Source: Collibacillus ludicampi (lineage in GTDB: Bacteria; Bacillota; Bacilli; Tumebacillales; BOQE01). From it: DNA of 64,000 nucleotides. The stretch covers positions 881,341-945,340 of the forward strand of contig NZ_BOQE01000001.1 in assembly GCF_023705585.1 (NCBI RefSeq). The letters are read 5' to 3'. The notes beneath the pieces are model-generated. The model saw only the letters and a list, made by a program, of their open reading frames with translations. It searched no databases and was not told the DNA's origin. A program made the translations under genes and the position numbers. This document shows, piece after piece, positions 37,688 through 46,607 of this stretch (the first letter of the stretch is position 1; each line of letters begins with the position of its first letter).

Positions 37688-38611
37688 TTAAAGTTCCGGT
37701 TCTATGGACTGATAAAAACGATCGGGCCATTCCATTTTAGGATGAAAATTGTAAAGTAGAGCATGAGTAAATATGACTGCATTTACCCATTTCGTCTTGT
37801 ATATAAGAGGTTTTTGTTGCAGCCATTTTAATGGATCTATGAGATCCGAAAAATCGGTATATTCCTCAAAAGTCCCTTCAAATCCTTTAGGCCAGAATCT
37901 CTTCAATGGATGGGAAGGAACACGACCGCCCTTCTTTACATGTTCATAAGTCTCCCTTAGCCATTGGAGTATAGATACTCCCGTCAATGGTTCGTGCATG
38001 TTTTCCCACCCACAAAGGAGGGAGCCATGCTTTCCCCATTCAATCCGAACGATCGCACGCTGCTGATTTCTTCTGGCCTCTATCACGGCTTCTTTAGATT
38101 CCAAAACACGAGAGTGAAACCAGCACATAACATTTGTCACTTCTTCTTTTTCCGGGTCATATTGAACCCAAATCTCTTCATGATCGCATGGTTCATAGTC
38201 GTCCGGGAAATCATAGTCATCTTCCCAAAAAAGGTGATAGCCAATCAATGGTTTTGATGGATGATGTACAGCGACTACATCCTTTAGCGGAAAGCATTCT
38301 TTCGGGTTAACCAGGAGAATCGGACAGAATTTTTCAACCAACCGTTTTTCCTCTTCCGATACGAGAATGATGGGATCCATCTCCAATACACGTCGGTATA
38401 GATCTCCTGCTTTACGCAAATATCCGTCCAAATGGTAGAATTCTGCTTGGCGTGAAATATACGAGACATTATCCGGGTCCGCTTTTTTCAAGAGTTCCAA
38501 TTGTGCAATGGCCAGTTGATAAAAATCGACACCGGAAATCCTTCCTTCTCTTGTGGAGTCCATGATTTCTTCATTTCTTCTCTTAAATTCAAACAAAAAC
38601 GTATCAATCAT
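37688..38611 (-). CDS. Unknown protein with TPR-like N-terminus at the end of the phosphodiester operon
   Basis: About 307 residues. Residues about 25-90 (FYQLAIAQLELLKKADPDNVSYISRQAEFYHLDG..., two 34-residue-like helical pairs with AGDLYRRVLEMDP) look like TPR repeats. The rest is tryptophan- and aromatic-rich (YHLFWEDDYDFPDDYEP, HEEIWVQYDPEKEEV) without a family I know. No signal peptide. It overlaps the end of the GDPD-like gene by a few bases, so it is cotranslated with it. ATG at 38611 follows AGGTG; an upstream GTG is possible. It may be an accessory protein of the pathway, by context only. Confidence 0.6.
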   Translation of the reverse strand: MIDTFLFEFKRRNEEIMDSTREGRISGVDFYQLAIAQLELLKKADPDNVSYISRQAEFYHLDGYLRKAGDLYRRVLEMDPIILVSEEEKRLVEKFCPILLVNPKECFPLKDVVAVHHPSKPLIGYHLFWEDDYDFPDDYEPCDHEEIWVQYDPEKEEVTNVMCWFHSRVLESKEAVIEARRNQQRAIVRIEWGKHGSLLCGWENMHEPLTGVSILQWLRETYEHVKKGGRVPSHPLKRFWPKGFEGTFEEYTDFSDLIDPLKWLQQKPLIYKTKWVNAVIFTHALLYNFHPKMEWPDRFYQSIEPEL

Positions 38612-39356
38612 ATGTATCACCTACAGTATCTTTCTCCTGCTTTTGCATTTTTAGCTGTATGAGTGTTCGTACATCATTGCTCGTGATAGAATGTACTCCC
38701 ATGTCTAAAAAGGTTTCCATCGCCAGAGGATCATCCACTGTCCAAACGAATACAGGCAGGCAGCGAAGAGCGGCATGGTCCAATAATTCTTCCCTGCAAA
38801 AATGGTAGTTGATGTTAATTCCACAGCACGAAGCGGATATTGCATCCTGGCAGGTTTCTTTGATAAAGGAATCATAATCCTCTCCAGAGGCTGCAAACAG
38901 GCTTATACTAGCATTCAGCAGCACTTGGTACGGCCGATAATTTCCCTTTACGTATGCCGCCCTCTCTTTTTCACATCCGCTTATGATGACATAATCCCTC
39001 ATTTTATATTTTTCGACGGTTCTAATCATCGGTATGATGGCACGATCATCTTTCACATCGAGATTGATCATTCGATGATTTTCAAGAATCAACGGCAAAA
39101 TCTCTTCAAGACGGGTGATTTCTTCGTTTTTGGCCAGATCCTTCAATTCCTCGAAATTTAAATCCTGTATCTTTCGGATCCCGAATGGGGTCATTACCTC
39201 TTCATCATGCCGAAGGACAACAACCCCATCGTTTGTTACCCTGACATCCACTTCAATAATATCTGCTCCAGCGCTCAGCCCCATCAAAACGGACGAGATG
39301 GAATTAGGCGGGGTATTCATGCAGCCACTATGGGCTGTGATCAAAGGCCATCTCAT
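38604..39356 (-). CDS. Glycerophosphodiester phosphodiesterase-like enzyme with altered HRG motif
   Basis: A 250-residue GDPD-fold (PLC-like TIM-barrel) protein. The metal-binding EVDVR (E-x-D) is near residues 37-41 and the second catalytic histidine lies in VVLRHDEEV near 52. The first motif, usually HRG...PENT, reads HSGCMNTPPNS here. Histidine and glycine are kept while the arginine is replaced, and Glu in PENT is Pro. The protein may therefore act on a different phosphodiester or be a phospholyase-type relative. Intracellular (no signal peptide). The operon also encodes an ABC importer and an IMPase-family phosphatase. ATG at 39356 follows GGTGG. Confidence 0.78.
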   Translation of the reverse strand: MRWPLITAHSGCMNTPPNSISSVLMGLSAGADIIEVDVRVTNDGVVVLRHDEEVMTPFGIRKIQDLNFEELKDLAKNEEITRLEEILPLILENHRMINLDVKDDRAIIPMIRTVEKYKMRDYVIISGCEKERAAYVKGNYRPYQVLLNASISLFAASGEDYDSFIKETCQDAISASCCGININYHFCREELLDHAALRCLPVFVWTVDDPLAMETFLDMGVHSITSNDVRTLIQLKMQKQEKDTVGDTYD

Positions 39357-39372
39357 GGGTACCACCGTTCTT

Positions 39373-40209
39373 TTAAAGTTTAATGGTCTCTAGGAATTCC
39401 TTATGAATCAGGCTGTTGGAAGCAACCAGCGAATCATGATAAAGGCGGTAGGGATTTCCTTCCTTATCTGTAACACATCCTCCCGCCTCCGTAAGAATGA
39501 GAATACCCGCAGCCGTATCCCATGGATTGAGCCCCTCATGCCATAATCCGGTTAACTTTCCCGATGCGATCCAGCATAAGTCCAGGCTAGCCGCCCCAAT
39601 TATCCGGACATTCCTGCTTTTGCCCGCAATCTGGTCGATCTGGCGAACCAGCCGGGATCCCGAATTCCAATCGTTTGCATGAAATCCTGTGGCGAGAACC
39701 GCTTCAGCCAATTGTAACTCCTTTCCTACCCGGATGAGTTTTCCATTCAGATAAGCGCCCTTGGATTTTCTTGCTGTGTACAATTCATTCGTGACCGGAT
39801 TGTAAACTATACCAATGATCGGTTTCCCGTCCTTTACAATTCCGATAGAAATTGAGAAATGTGGAATTCCGTGAATGAAATTGGTTGTTCCGTCAATCGG
39901 ATCGATGATCCAACCGTAACCAGATTTCTGTCTTTTAAAAATCTCATAAGCATTCGCCTGACAGGAATCTTCCTCCGATAGAATCCAGTGGCCAGGATAT
40001 TCTTGCTGAATCTGGTTGCGCAACAACATCTCGCTCATCCGGTCAACCTCTGTCACAAGGTCAGACGCATTCTTTTTCTGCTCAATCCTGCCCGTGTTCC
40101 CCATGTGTTCGAGAACGAGTCTTCCCGCTTGTTTCGCATATTCCAGCGCCGATTCATACAATTTGATCTGCAAATCCTGTTGCATTCCTATTTCCATGTT
40201 GTCTTCCAT
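39373..40209 (-). CDS. Inositol-monophosphatase-family phosphatase
   Basis: A 278-residue Mg-dependent phosphatase. The three IMPase metal-binding regions are visible: LSEED, DPIDGTTNF and WDTAAG. The family hydrolyses inositol phosphates, 3'-phosphoadenosine phosphate, fructose bisphosphate or glycerol phosphates; the first is favoured here by the operon. ATG at 40209 follows AAGGA; an ATG ten codons earlier would overlap the transporter ATPase gene. It lies 13 nt after that gene and 16 nt before the GDPD-like gene. Confidence 0.85.
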   Translation of the reverse strand: MEDNMEIGMQQDLQIKLYESALEYAKQAGRLVLEHMGNTGRIEQKKNASDLVTEVDRMSEMLLRNQIQQEYPGHWILSEEDSCQANAYEIFKRQKSGYGWIIDPIDGTTNFIHGIPHFSISIGIVKDGKPIIGIVYNPVTNELYTARKSKGAYLNGKLIRVGKELQLAEAVLATGFHANDWNSGSRLVRQIDQIAGKSRNVRIIGAASLDLCWIASGKLTGLWHEGLNPWDTAAGILILTEAGGCVTDKEGNPYRLYHDSLVASNSLIHKEFLETIKL

Positions 40210-40222
40210 CCTTTTTTCCTTC

Positions 40223-41350
40223 TTATGATCTGCGGGCAAGCTCCAAATCCTGTCCCTGGAATCTTTCTTTCCTTAAACTTTCACCCGTTACTCGATCAAA
40301 TAAATGAATGGATTCGATGGCGGCGGATAATTGGACTTTGCTTCCGCGTTTCATCTTGCTGTTTGGCTCGGAAAAAAATCGAACCTGTGTACTGCCGACC
40401 TTCACATTCACCAATTGTGAATGGCCAATAGGTTCAACCAGACTCACAACGCCCTCGATGCGAATATCTCCATGGTGTCCTAACTTCAAATCATGAGGGC
40501 GAATCCCAACGCTCACATCCAGAGTATTACGGTCACTCTCATGAAGAAATTCGCCATCCCATTCAATCGTGGTGTCATTTAATTGAAGTTGATATTTCCC
40601 CATACTTTTGGACAGTCTTCCCTCAAGGAAGTTCATAGGGGGCGTTCCGATGAACTGTGCAACAAAATAGTTCTTAGGCTGGCTGTATAAATCCATAGGG
40701 GTGCTGTATTGGATCAACTGGCCTTCTTTCATCACCGCAATGCGATCCGCCATGGTCATCGCCTCTTCTTGATCGTGGGTAACCATTATCGTCGTAATCC
40801 CCAGCTCCTTCTGAATTCGGGAAATTTCCTCCCTCATCTCGATTTTTAATCGGGCGTCCAGATTCGAGAGCGGTTCATCAAGCAGAAGCACCGCGGGCTT
40901 TTTGACGATTGCCCGCGCTAAGGCGACACGTTGCTGCTGACCGCCGGATAATTCGCTCGGCTTTCGATCCAATAAGTGTCCCAGTTGTACCATTTCCGCC
41001 GCTTGTTTGGCCCGTTCCATCCGCTCTTCCTTTGCAACCCTCTGCTGTTTTAGCGGAAATGCGATATTATCCAAAACCGTCATATGCGGGTATAAAGCAT
41101 AGCTTTGAAAAACCATCCCGATATTTCGGTCTTTCGGTTCTAAATCATTAACCGGCTGATTGTCAAAATAAATTTCACCGCTGTTCGGCTTGTAAATCCC
41201 TGCAATCATGAGCATCGTCGTAGACTTTCCGCATCCGCTGGGGCCAAGCAAGGCAACAAACTCACCATCTTCAATCGTCAGGTTTAGATTGTTAATCGTA
41301 TTGGATTTTTTATCGAATGATTTGCAAATATTTTTTAGCTCGATTTTCAT
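40223..41350 (-). CDS. ABC importer ATP-binding protein (UgpC/MalK type)
   Basis: A 375-residue ATPase with Walker A GPSGCGKST (near 36-44), LSGGQQQR, Walker B VLLLDEPLSNLD, VTHDQEEAM and C-terminal TOBE domains. It resembles UgpC/MsmX, but unlike the orphan at 4.2 kb it is in an operon with its own permeases. Start overlaps the upstream permease gene by 4 nt (ATGA). Confidence 0.88.
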   Translation of the reverse strand: MKIELKNICKSFDKKSNTINNLNLTIEDGEFVALLGPSGCGKSTTMLMIAGIYKPNSGEIYFDNQPVNDLEPKDRNIGMVFQSYALYPHMTVLDNIAFPLKQQRVAKEERMERAKQAAEMVQLGHLLDRKPSELSGGQQQRVALARAIVKKPAVLLLDEPLSNLDARLKIEMREEISRIQKELGITTIMVTHDQEEAMTMADRIAVMKEGQLIQYSTPMDLYSQPKNYFVAQFIGTPPMNFLEGRLSKSMGKYQLQLNDTTIEWDGEFLHESDRNTLDVSVGIRPHDLKLGHHGDIRIEGVVSLVEPIGHSQLVNVKVGSTQVRFFSEPNSKMKRGSKVQLSAAIESIHLFDRVTGESLRKERFQGQDLELARRS

Positions 41351-42252
41351 ACTCGCTTTCCACCTCCAACACTTACCTGCATGAGCGATTTCTGTGAAAA
41401 AATAAAGAGGATCATAACCGGGAGCATATAAAAGAGTGACACGGCACTTAACAGACCATAATGAATGAGATTAGGATTACTAATTAAATTTTGCAGATAA
41501 GTGGCTAGAGTAACGTGCTCGTCGCTTAATATAAAGGAATATAAAAGCAAAAATTCGGACCAGCCGGATAAAAAGGAAAAAATACTTACGGCTGCGATCC
41601 CGGGTTTAATTAAAGGGATGACAATCGTATACCATACCTTAAACCTACTGCATCCGTCGATCAGTCCGGCCCATTCTACATCCCATTGCACATCGTCAAA
41701 AAAACCTTTGATAATCCAAGCTGTCATCGGTATCTGTAGGGCTGTTTTTACCAGCACAACCCCCCATAGCGAGTCAAACAAACCCAGGAAATTCAAAATA
41801 TAGAACACAGCGATTAAGAGGGCTACACTTGGGAAGGCATGAAGCAGCAGAGTGATCTTCATCAGCCCTTTTCGGCCCGGAAAATCCAACCGTGAAAGGG
41901 CGTATCCTGCCATACCCCCAATGATCACTTCCAAGATCGTCAACGAACCGGAAAATACAAAAGAATTCCAGGTTGCTAACCAAATATTAGGGTATGTCGT
42001 CCCTGCCTGCTCTACATTGGACCATAAGAATTTCCAATTCTCAAACGTAAATTGGACAGGTATAAATCCATACTTCATCTGCTTTGCAAATGAACTCACC
42101 AATAGCCAGAGATACATGAGGATAATCGGCAGTGTGGTAATTCCAAGGACGCCATAGGCGATGATATAGGGAAGCCTTTTCTTCCATCTTGGTGACGTTT
42201 TTCTCGTCTCTGTCGCCCTCGTCCTTATTGCTACTTTTTTCGTCACTTCCAT
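41347..42252 (-). CDS. ABC importer permease (UgpE/MalG type)
   Basis: A 301-residue permease with six hydrophobic helices. The EAA loop reads EWAGLIDGCSRFKVWYTIVIPLIKPG (marked by EWAGLIDGCSR and IPLIKPG), close to the consensus for carbohydrate/glycerol-phosphate importers (CUT1 family). It forms the membrane channel with the other permease. SD is AAAAGGAG. Confidence 0.88.
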   Translation of the reverse strand: MEVTKKVAIRTRATETRKTSPRWKKRLPYIIAYGVLGITTLPIILMYLWLLVSSFAKQMKYGFIPVQFTFENWKFLWSNVEQAGTTYPNIWLATWNSFVFSGSLTILEVIIGGMAGYALSRLDFPGRKGLMKITLLLHAFPSVALLIAVFYILNFLGLFDSLWGVVLVKTALQIPMTAWIIKGFFDDVQWDVEWAGLIDGCSRFKVWYTIVIPLIKPGIAAVSIFSFLSGWSEFLLLYSFILSDEHVTLATYLQNLISNPNLIHYGLLSAVSLFYMLPVMILFIFSQKSLMQVSVGGGKRV

Positions 42253-42268
42253 TCCTTCAACTCCTTTT

Positions 42269-43165
42269 CTACTCGATCCGTGAAGAACCCATGAGTTTAT
42301 TCATTCCGAAGATCTTCAATAGAATAGCGGACATAATTAAAGCAACAACAACAAGCACCAGGGCCAAGGCCGATCCATATCCATATTCAAAGTTTTGGAA
42401 TGCTTTATGATAGGAATACAAGGCTAAAACTTCACTACTATACAAAGGTCCACCTTTTGTTAAAAGTAAGATGTATTCATAGGAAGTCAGCAAGGATAAA
42501 AGCTGCCATAAAGTAACAAACATAAGCGGCCAGCGAACTGCCGGAATGATGATATCCTTAATGATGGCCCATTGGGAGGCTCCATCTACCCGTGCCGCTT
42601 GAAACAAGTCACCAGGGATAGATTTAATCGCGGAAGAAAATATGATCATCCCATAAGAAGCCCCTATCAGCCCGTTAGCCAAAATGATTGCGGTCATCGG
42701 ATTGCTTGCCAGCCATTTAACAGGGGATAAATGCATAAGTGCCCGTATGCTGTTTAACACACCATATTGGCTGGGATCAAAAAACCACAGCCATAGAAGG
42801 ACATAAACAACAGGTGGTGTAATACGAGGTAGCATCCACAACGTCCGAAACAATAGACCGACCGACTCTTTTTGAATGAAATAAGTCGTCAAGATTCCAA
42901 GTACCAAGCCGAAGAATACATTGATGAGCAGAGTAAAAAAGACGTAGGTAAAGGTATTTCTTAGAATATGCCAAATATTCGGATCGTTAATGAAATGCTT
43001 GAAATTGGACAAACCATTGAAAGCCCACTGCATGGACGAATCCATTCCGGTAAAAGCCAAAACAGTAATCAAAACAACAGGAAGAAAAAAGAATAGGGAA
43101 ATGAGAATTATAAATGGTCCGAGCATCAAGAATGGTAACTGCCATTTTCGTAAAAGTGTAGACAC
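42269..43165 (-). CDS. ABC importer permease (UgpA/MalF type)
   Basis: A 298-residue CUT1-family permease with six hydrophobic helices. Its EAA loop is FQAARVDGASQWAIIKDIIIPAV (marked by QAARVDGAS and IIIPAV). The GTG at 43165 is chosen because AAAGGAGG lies 7 nt upstream. It is 17 nt from the second permease and follows a hairpin after the binding-protein gene. Confidence 0.88.
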   Translation of the reverse strand: MSTLLRKWQLPFLMLGPFIILISLFFFLPVVLITVLAFTGMDSSMQWAFNGLSNFKHFINDPNIWHILRNTFTYVFFTLLINVFFGLVLGILTTYFIQKESVGLLFRTLWMLPRITPPVVYVLLWLWFFDPSQYGVLNSIRALMHLSPVKWLASNPMTAIILANGLIGASYGMIIFSSAIKSIPGDLFQAARVDGASQWAIIKDIIIPAVRWPLMFVTLWQLLSLLTSYEYILLLTKGGPLYSSEVLALYSYHKAFQNFEYGYGSALALVLVVVALIMSAILLKIFGMNKLMGSSRIE

Positions 43166-43186
43166 CAACGTACCTCCTTTAATCTT

Positions 43187-43215
43187 TTGCACCTGGCTTT
43201 TTGGGCCAGGTGCAA
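43187..43215 (-). terminator. Intercistronic hairpin after the binding-protein gene
   Basis: TTGCACCTGGC (43187-43197) pairs perfectly with GCCAGGTGCAA (43205-43215); no T-tract follows on the minus strand. It lies between the binding-protein gene and the first permease. It is typical of hairpins that stabilise the upstream mRNA or reduce downstream expression. Confidence 0.75.
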
Positions 43216-43224
43216 TGGATTTTA

Positions 43225-44610
43225 TTATTCTACGATTTCCAGCTGATCACCGAGATCATTTTTCAATTGGACTTCTAAGTCCTTCAAAGCTGCATCAGGA
43301 TTCTGCTTGCCAAGTTCTACAGCCTGTATGGCATTGAAGACATCCTTCGAATATTTCGGGAATTTCTCCAGATTTGGCAGGAAAGTGGTATAATCCAACA
43401 TGTAGGAAGCATGTCCTAAAGTCACATTTCCCTTAAATTCTGGATCTTCAGCCGCAGATTTAGTGACAGGCAGATGGTAAGTCTTCACATCATGATCAAC
43501 CTGCAATTTAGGATCAGCGACCAATTCTAACAATCTCTTCACTAAATCAGGATGCTTCGTTTGGGATGATACGGTATAGACGAATGGGTGTGAAAGTGTA
43601 ACAGGTTTTCCACCCTTATCAGCCGCTGGAATTAACATCATTCCCAGATGCTGATTCACCCAGTTGGCATCAACTTTTCCTAGCTGATCATGGTAGTTAT
43701 CCTGGCTCCAGTTAAACACATTCCAAATTCCACCGTAATAAAAGAGTGTCTTGCCGTTAACAACTAACTTGTGTACGTTCTTCCATTCCATAGAGGTTAA
43801 TTGGTCTGGAATTAATTTCTTTTGAGCGATATCATAGTAATAGTTTAACTGTTTAGCCACGGCTTTCTTATCAAATACAATCTTATTTTCCGCTGAATCA
43901 TAAAGCTTGTCGCCAAAATCATAAGCTAATGCCTGGAAGTCAGGACCGTCTACTGGGCGGTGAACAATTCCGTATTGTACGAATCCCTTTGCTTTGGCTT
44001 CCTCCGCCAATTTCGTCATATCATCAAGTGTAAATTCACCCTTCTTAACTTTCTCTGGAAGATCGTTGATCTGCTGATCCGTCCAACCCATTTTCTTTAA
44101 AATATCCTTATTGTAGAATACAGGTCGGACTTCAGTATCCTGTAAAACTCCCCAAGTCTTGCCCTTATAAGTTACGGAATTCCATAAAGTAGGGAAAACG
44201 TCAGAATAAGCTTTGGAATTTTTCATCTCATCCAGCGGTTGGATATAATGACCATCGGCCAACCATCCGATGTTCTCATGTCCAGTTGCATAAATATCCG
44301 GCTCTTTCTTCGCTTTAAATGCAAGCATAAATTGCTTCGCATAATCATCCCAACTACCTTCAAAATCCTTTGTTTCCACTTTAACTTGGACATTTTTCCC
44401 TTCTGCTTTTAATTCTTCGTTAAGCTTTTCGGACGCTTTCACGAGATTATCCACACGGGTTTTTTCCGCTCCAGCTGTTTGGGCTACGATCGTTATAACG
44501 TTAGATCCATCCTTTTGGGAGTCTCCTGAGATAGCATTCTGTGAGCAACCGGTCAGAACGCTCATCCCCAGTATCAATGTGGAAAAGAGACATACTGTTG
44601 TTTTCTTCAT
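43225..44610 (-). CDS. ABC importer substrate-binding lipoprotein (family 1, UgpB-like)
   Basis: A 461-residue solute-binding lipoprotein. Signal peptide with lipobox VLTGC (Cys near 22). It contains the family-1 SBP features (TGHENIGWLADGHYIQPLDEM, given by its ends TGHENIGW and IQPLDEM, and VRPVFYNKDILKKMGW). It delivers the substrate to the UgpAE-type permeases. The start at 44610 follows GAGGTGAAAG. It is the first gene after two LacI-type operators. Confidence 0.88.
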   Translation of the reverse strand: MKKTTVCLFSTLILGMSVLTGCSQNAISGDSQKDGSNVITIVAQTAGAEKTRVDNLVKASEKLNEELKAEGKNVQVKVETKDFEGSWDDYAKQFMLAFKAKKEPDIYATGHENIGWLADGHYIQPLDEMKNSKAYSDVFPTLWNSVTYKGKTWGVLQDTEVRPVFYNKDILKKMGWTDQQINDLPEKVKKGEFTLDDMTKLAEEAKAKGFVQYGIVHRPVDGPDFQALAYDFGDKLYDSAENKIVFDKKAVAKQLNYYYDIAQKKLIPDQLTSMEWKNVHKLVVNGKTLFYYGGIWNVFNWSQDNYHDQLGKVDANWVNQHLGMMLIPAADKGGKPVTLSHPFVYTVSSQTKHPDLVKRLLELVADPKLQVDHDVKTYHLPVTKSAAEDPEFKGNVTLGHASYMLDYTTFLPNLEKFPKYSKDVFNAIQAVELGKQNPDAALKDLEVQLKNDLGDQLEIVE

Positions 44611-44646
44611 TTCTTTCACCTCGATCATTTATTGAGTCTAGGGTTA

Positions 44647-44660
44647 TGGGAACGCTCCCA
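44647..44660. promoter_or_regulatory. LacI-type operator 1
   Basis: TGGGAACGCTCCCA, a palindrome with central CG like those bound by LacI/GalR proteins, 37 nt upstream of the binding-protein start. Its centre is 60 bp from the second operator. Confidence 0.8.
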
Positions 44661-44706
44661 CACATTCTTCCTAAAATAATTAAGTAAATACAATGATTGC
44701 AGATTG

Positions 44707-44720
44707 TGGGAACGTTCCCA
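44707..44720. promoter_or_regulatory. LacI-type operator 2
   Basis: TGGGAACGTTCCCA, a perfect 14-bp palindrome with the same core as operator 1. The pair could allow looping by a tetrameric or paired LacI dimer. The LacI gene is the next but one gene upstream. Confidence 0.82.
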
Positions 44721-44891
44721 GTTCTGTGGTTAATAATAAGGGAGCTCCTCATTCCCTTTTATGTAACCGATATTTCATTCCCTCCTCACTTATAAACATA
44801 CAAATCTAATATTTAGTTTCTGTAATGATATCTCTAAGTTGATGTAAAGAAATTTTAATGGTGATTTAACAATAGTATTCATCCAAACGAT

Positions 44892-45326
44892 TTAAGAGGA
44901 TTTTACTAACCAAAAGACCCCCATTATGATCACGAATATACTTCCGACCTTTTGTGGTGTGATGGGATGTGTCGTACCGAATAATCCGTAATGATCAATG
45001 AGGGCCGAAGCGATGATCTGCCCTGAAATGACCAGTACATAAACAGACAACGTGCCAATGGAACTGATGGAGTAAGACACACTGAACATCATGACAACCC
45101 CTAATATGCCAGCCACAATCATCCATGGGAAGGAATCAAATATGAAAGCACTCCATCCTCTTTTCATAAGAATCACACTGGCGACGATTGCTTGTATGAG
45201 GGACACACCAATAATCATGGCATATTGCCCGGCCGCTTTTCCAATTTGAGCATTGATGGAACCTTGGAAAGCACCGAGCAGTCCGGAAGAAAAGGCTAAT
45301 AATATACTGATCAAATGTCCATTCAT
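44892..45326 (-). CDS. YdcZ-family (DUF606) small membrane transporter
   Basis: A 144-residue protein with five hydrophobic helices of the DMT/YdcZ type. The N-terminus ALLAFSSGLLGAFQGSINAQIGK-like region (first part LLAFSSGLLGAF) and SSIGTLSVYVLVISGQIIASALIDHYG (marked by VISGQIIASALIDHYG) are characteristic. These proteins act as paired or dimeric small-molecule exporters of unknown substrate. It starts 2 nt after the LacI gene, so they are coexpressed. Confidence 0.8.
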   Translation of the reverse strand: MNGHLISILLAFSSGLLGAFQGSINAQIGKAAGQYAMIIGVSLIQAIVASVILMKRGWSAFIFDSFPWMIVAGILGVVMMFSVSYSISSIGTLSVYVLVISGQIIASALIDHYGLFGTTHPITPQKVGSIFVIIMGVFWLVKSS

Positions 45327-45328
45327 GG

Positions 45329-46342
45329 TTAAACTCCTTTAGTAGATTCACGAATGATAAGTACCGGATCATATTCGATGCGCAGCGGATCGAGATTTTC
45401 TTTTTTGATTAAGCGATCCAGCAGGACTACCGCATCCTCTCCCATTTTCATCTTCTCAACATGCAGCGTGGTTAAGGGGGGATAAGACATTTTGGAATAG
45501 TCGATGTTGTCGAATCCCATGACCGCCATATCGTCAGGTATTTTCCAACCATTTTGTAATAGTACCTGCATGGCGCCTAAGGCTAACATATCATTTGTGG
45601 CAAAAATAGCCGTTGGCTTTTCGCTGGTGAAGTGATCCCAAATGATTGATAATCCTTTATACCCGTCATCGAATGTTGATGTAGGAGAAAAATAAATATC
45701 TTTGGCCGAGATATTTCCTCCAAGCTCATGGATACGCTCGCAAAAACCTTGAAGCCGCAAGTGGTGACTGCGGTGTTCCTGAGGGCCGGCAATAACCAAG
45801 AACCGGCGATGGCCTAATTGATACAAATGATCAGCAGCTATTCGTCCCCCTTTCCGATCATTATTGACTATCTGTATCACATCATCCTTCTCGGCTGTGC
45901 CATTTACCATCAAATAAGGTACGTTAAAATGATCGATATAGCCGATCACTTCTTGGCTAAGACGGCTAATGAGGATGAGCCCATCGACTCGCTTTTCCAG
46001 CATAAAATCGGCAGACCTTATTGACATTTCCTTATCTGTTGTCACAAACACGGAATAGTTAAGGCTTTCCGATTTCATGAGAATGGCATCCAATATTTTT
46101 CCGTAAAAAGGATGTGAAGCAATCGGATGATGCTGCCGGTATATAATGACGCCGATATTGTTCGTTCGCTGTGAAACCATGGCTCTTGCCACACCATTTG
46201 GTTTATATTGCAGCTCTTTAACCGCATTCAGTACCTTTTCGCGTGCTTCCTTGCTTGTATAACCATTCCCCGAGATCACCCGTGAAACCGTGGACTTGGA
46301 AACACCTGCTAATCGAGCAATGTCTTTTATCGTGTAACTCAA
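45329..46342 (-). CDS. LacI-family transcriptional regulator of the phosphodiester locus
   Basis: A 337-residue LacI/GalR repressor. The N-terminal helix-turn-helix is SYTIKDIARLAGVSKSTVSR and hinge helix region RAMVSQRTNN. A periplasmic-binding-type effector domain covers the rest (about 60-335). The TTG at 46342 is used because AAGGGAGA lies 7 nt upstream. The two TGGGAACG palindromes at 44.65 and 44.71 kb are its likely sites. The inducer is unknown. Confidence 0.88.
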   Translation of the reverse strand: MSYTIKDIARLAGVSKSTVSRVISGNGYTSKEAREKVLNAVKELQYKPNGVARAMVSQRTNNIGVIIYRQHHPIASHPFYGKILDAILMKSESLNYSVFVTTDKEMSIRSADFMLEKRVDGLILISRLSQEVIGYIDHFNVPYLMVNGTAEKDDVIQIVNNDRKGGRIAADHLYQLGHRRFLVIAGPQEHRSHHLRLQGFCERIHELGGNISAKDIYFSPTSTFDDGYKGLSIIWDHFTSEKPTAIFATNDMLALGAMQVLLQNGWKIPDDMAVMGFDNIDYSKMSYPPLTTLHVEKMKMGEDAVVLLDRLIKKENLDPLRIEYDPVLIIRESTKGV

Positions 46343-46549
46343 CGAATCATCTCCCTTCAATGATTTGCTAAGACATTGAGTCCATTTATTTCGAAATATA
46401 TCTTGTCTTCATTATGGTGATGTTAATATTTTATTTAGAAATTATTAACCTATGATTTACGTATTAAGCCCCCCGCTTGACAGAATTATTTCAGAAAATT
46501 ACTTTCAGTCTCACTCTTCTTTCATTCCATCAAAGTCTTTGAAGCGATG

Positions 46550-46591
46550 AAAAAGCTCCCTAGAATCGTTCGATTCCAAAGGAGCTTTTTT
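46550..46591 (-). terminator. Terminator downstream of the YidC paralogue gene
   Basis: AAAAAGCTCC pairs with GGAGCTTTTTT over a 21-nt loop containing a smaller hairpin (GAATCGTTCGATTC). It ends the minus-strand YidC gene. Confidence 0.85.
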
Positions 46592-46607
46592 CAGCAGTTA
46601 ACGTTTT

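Noticed and set aside
46477-46520. TTGACA-like plus-strand promoter at 46.48 kb
   Set aside because: No matching -10 element and no plus-strand gene for over 1.4 kb.
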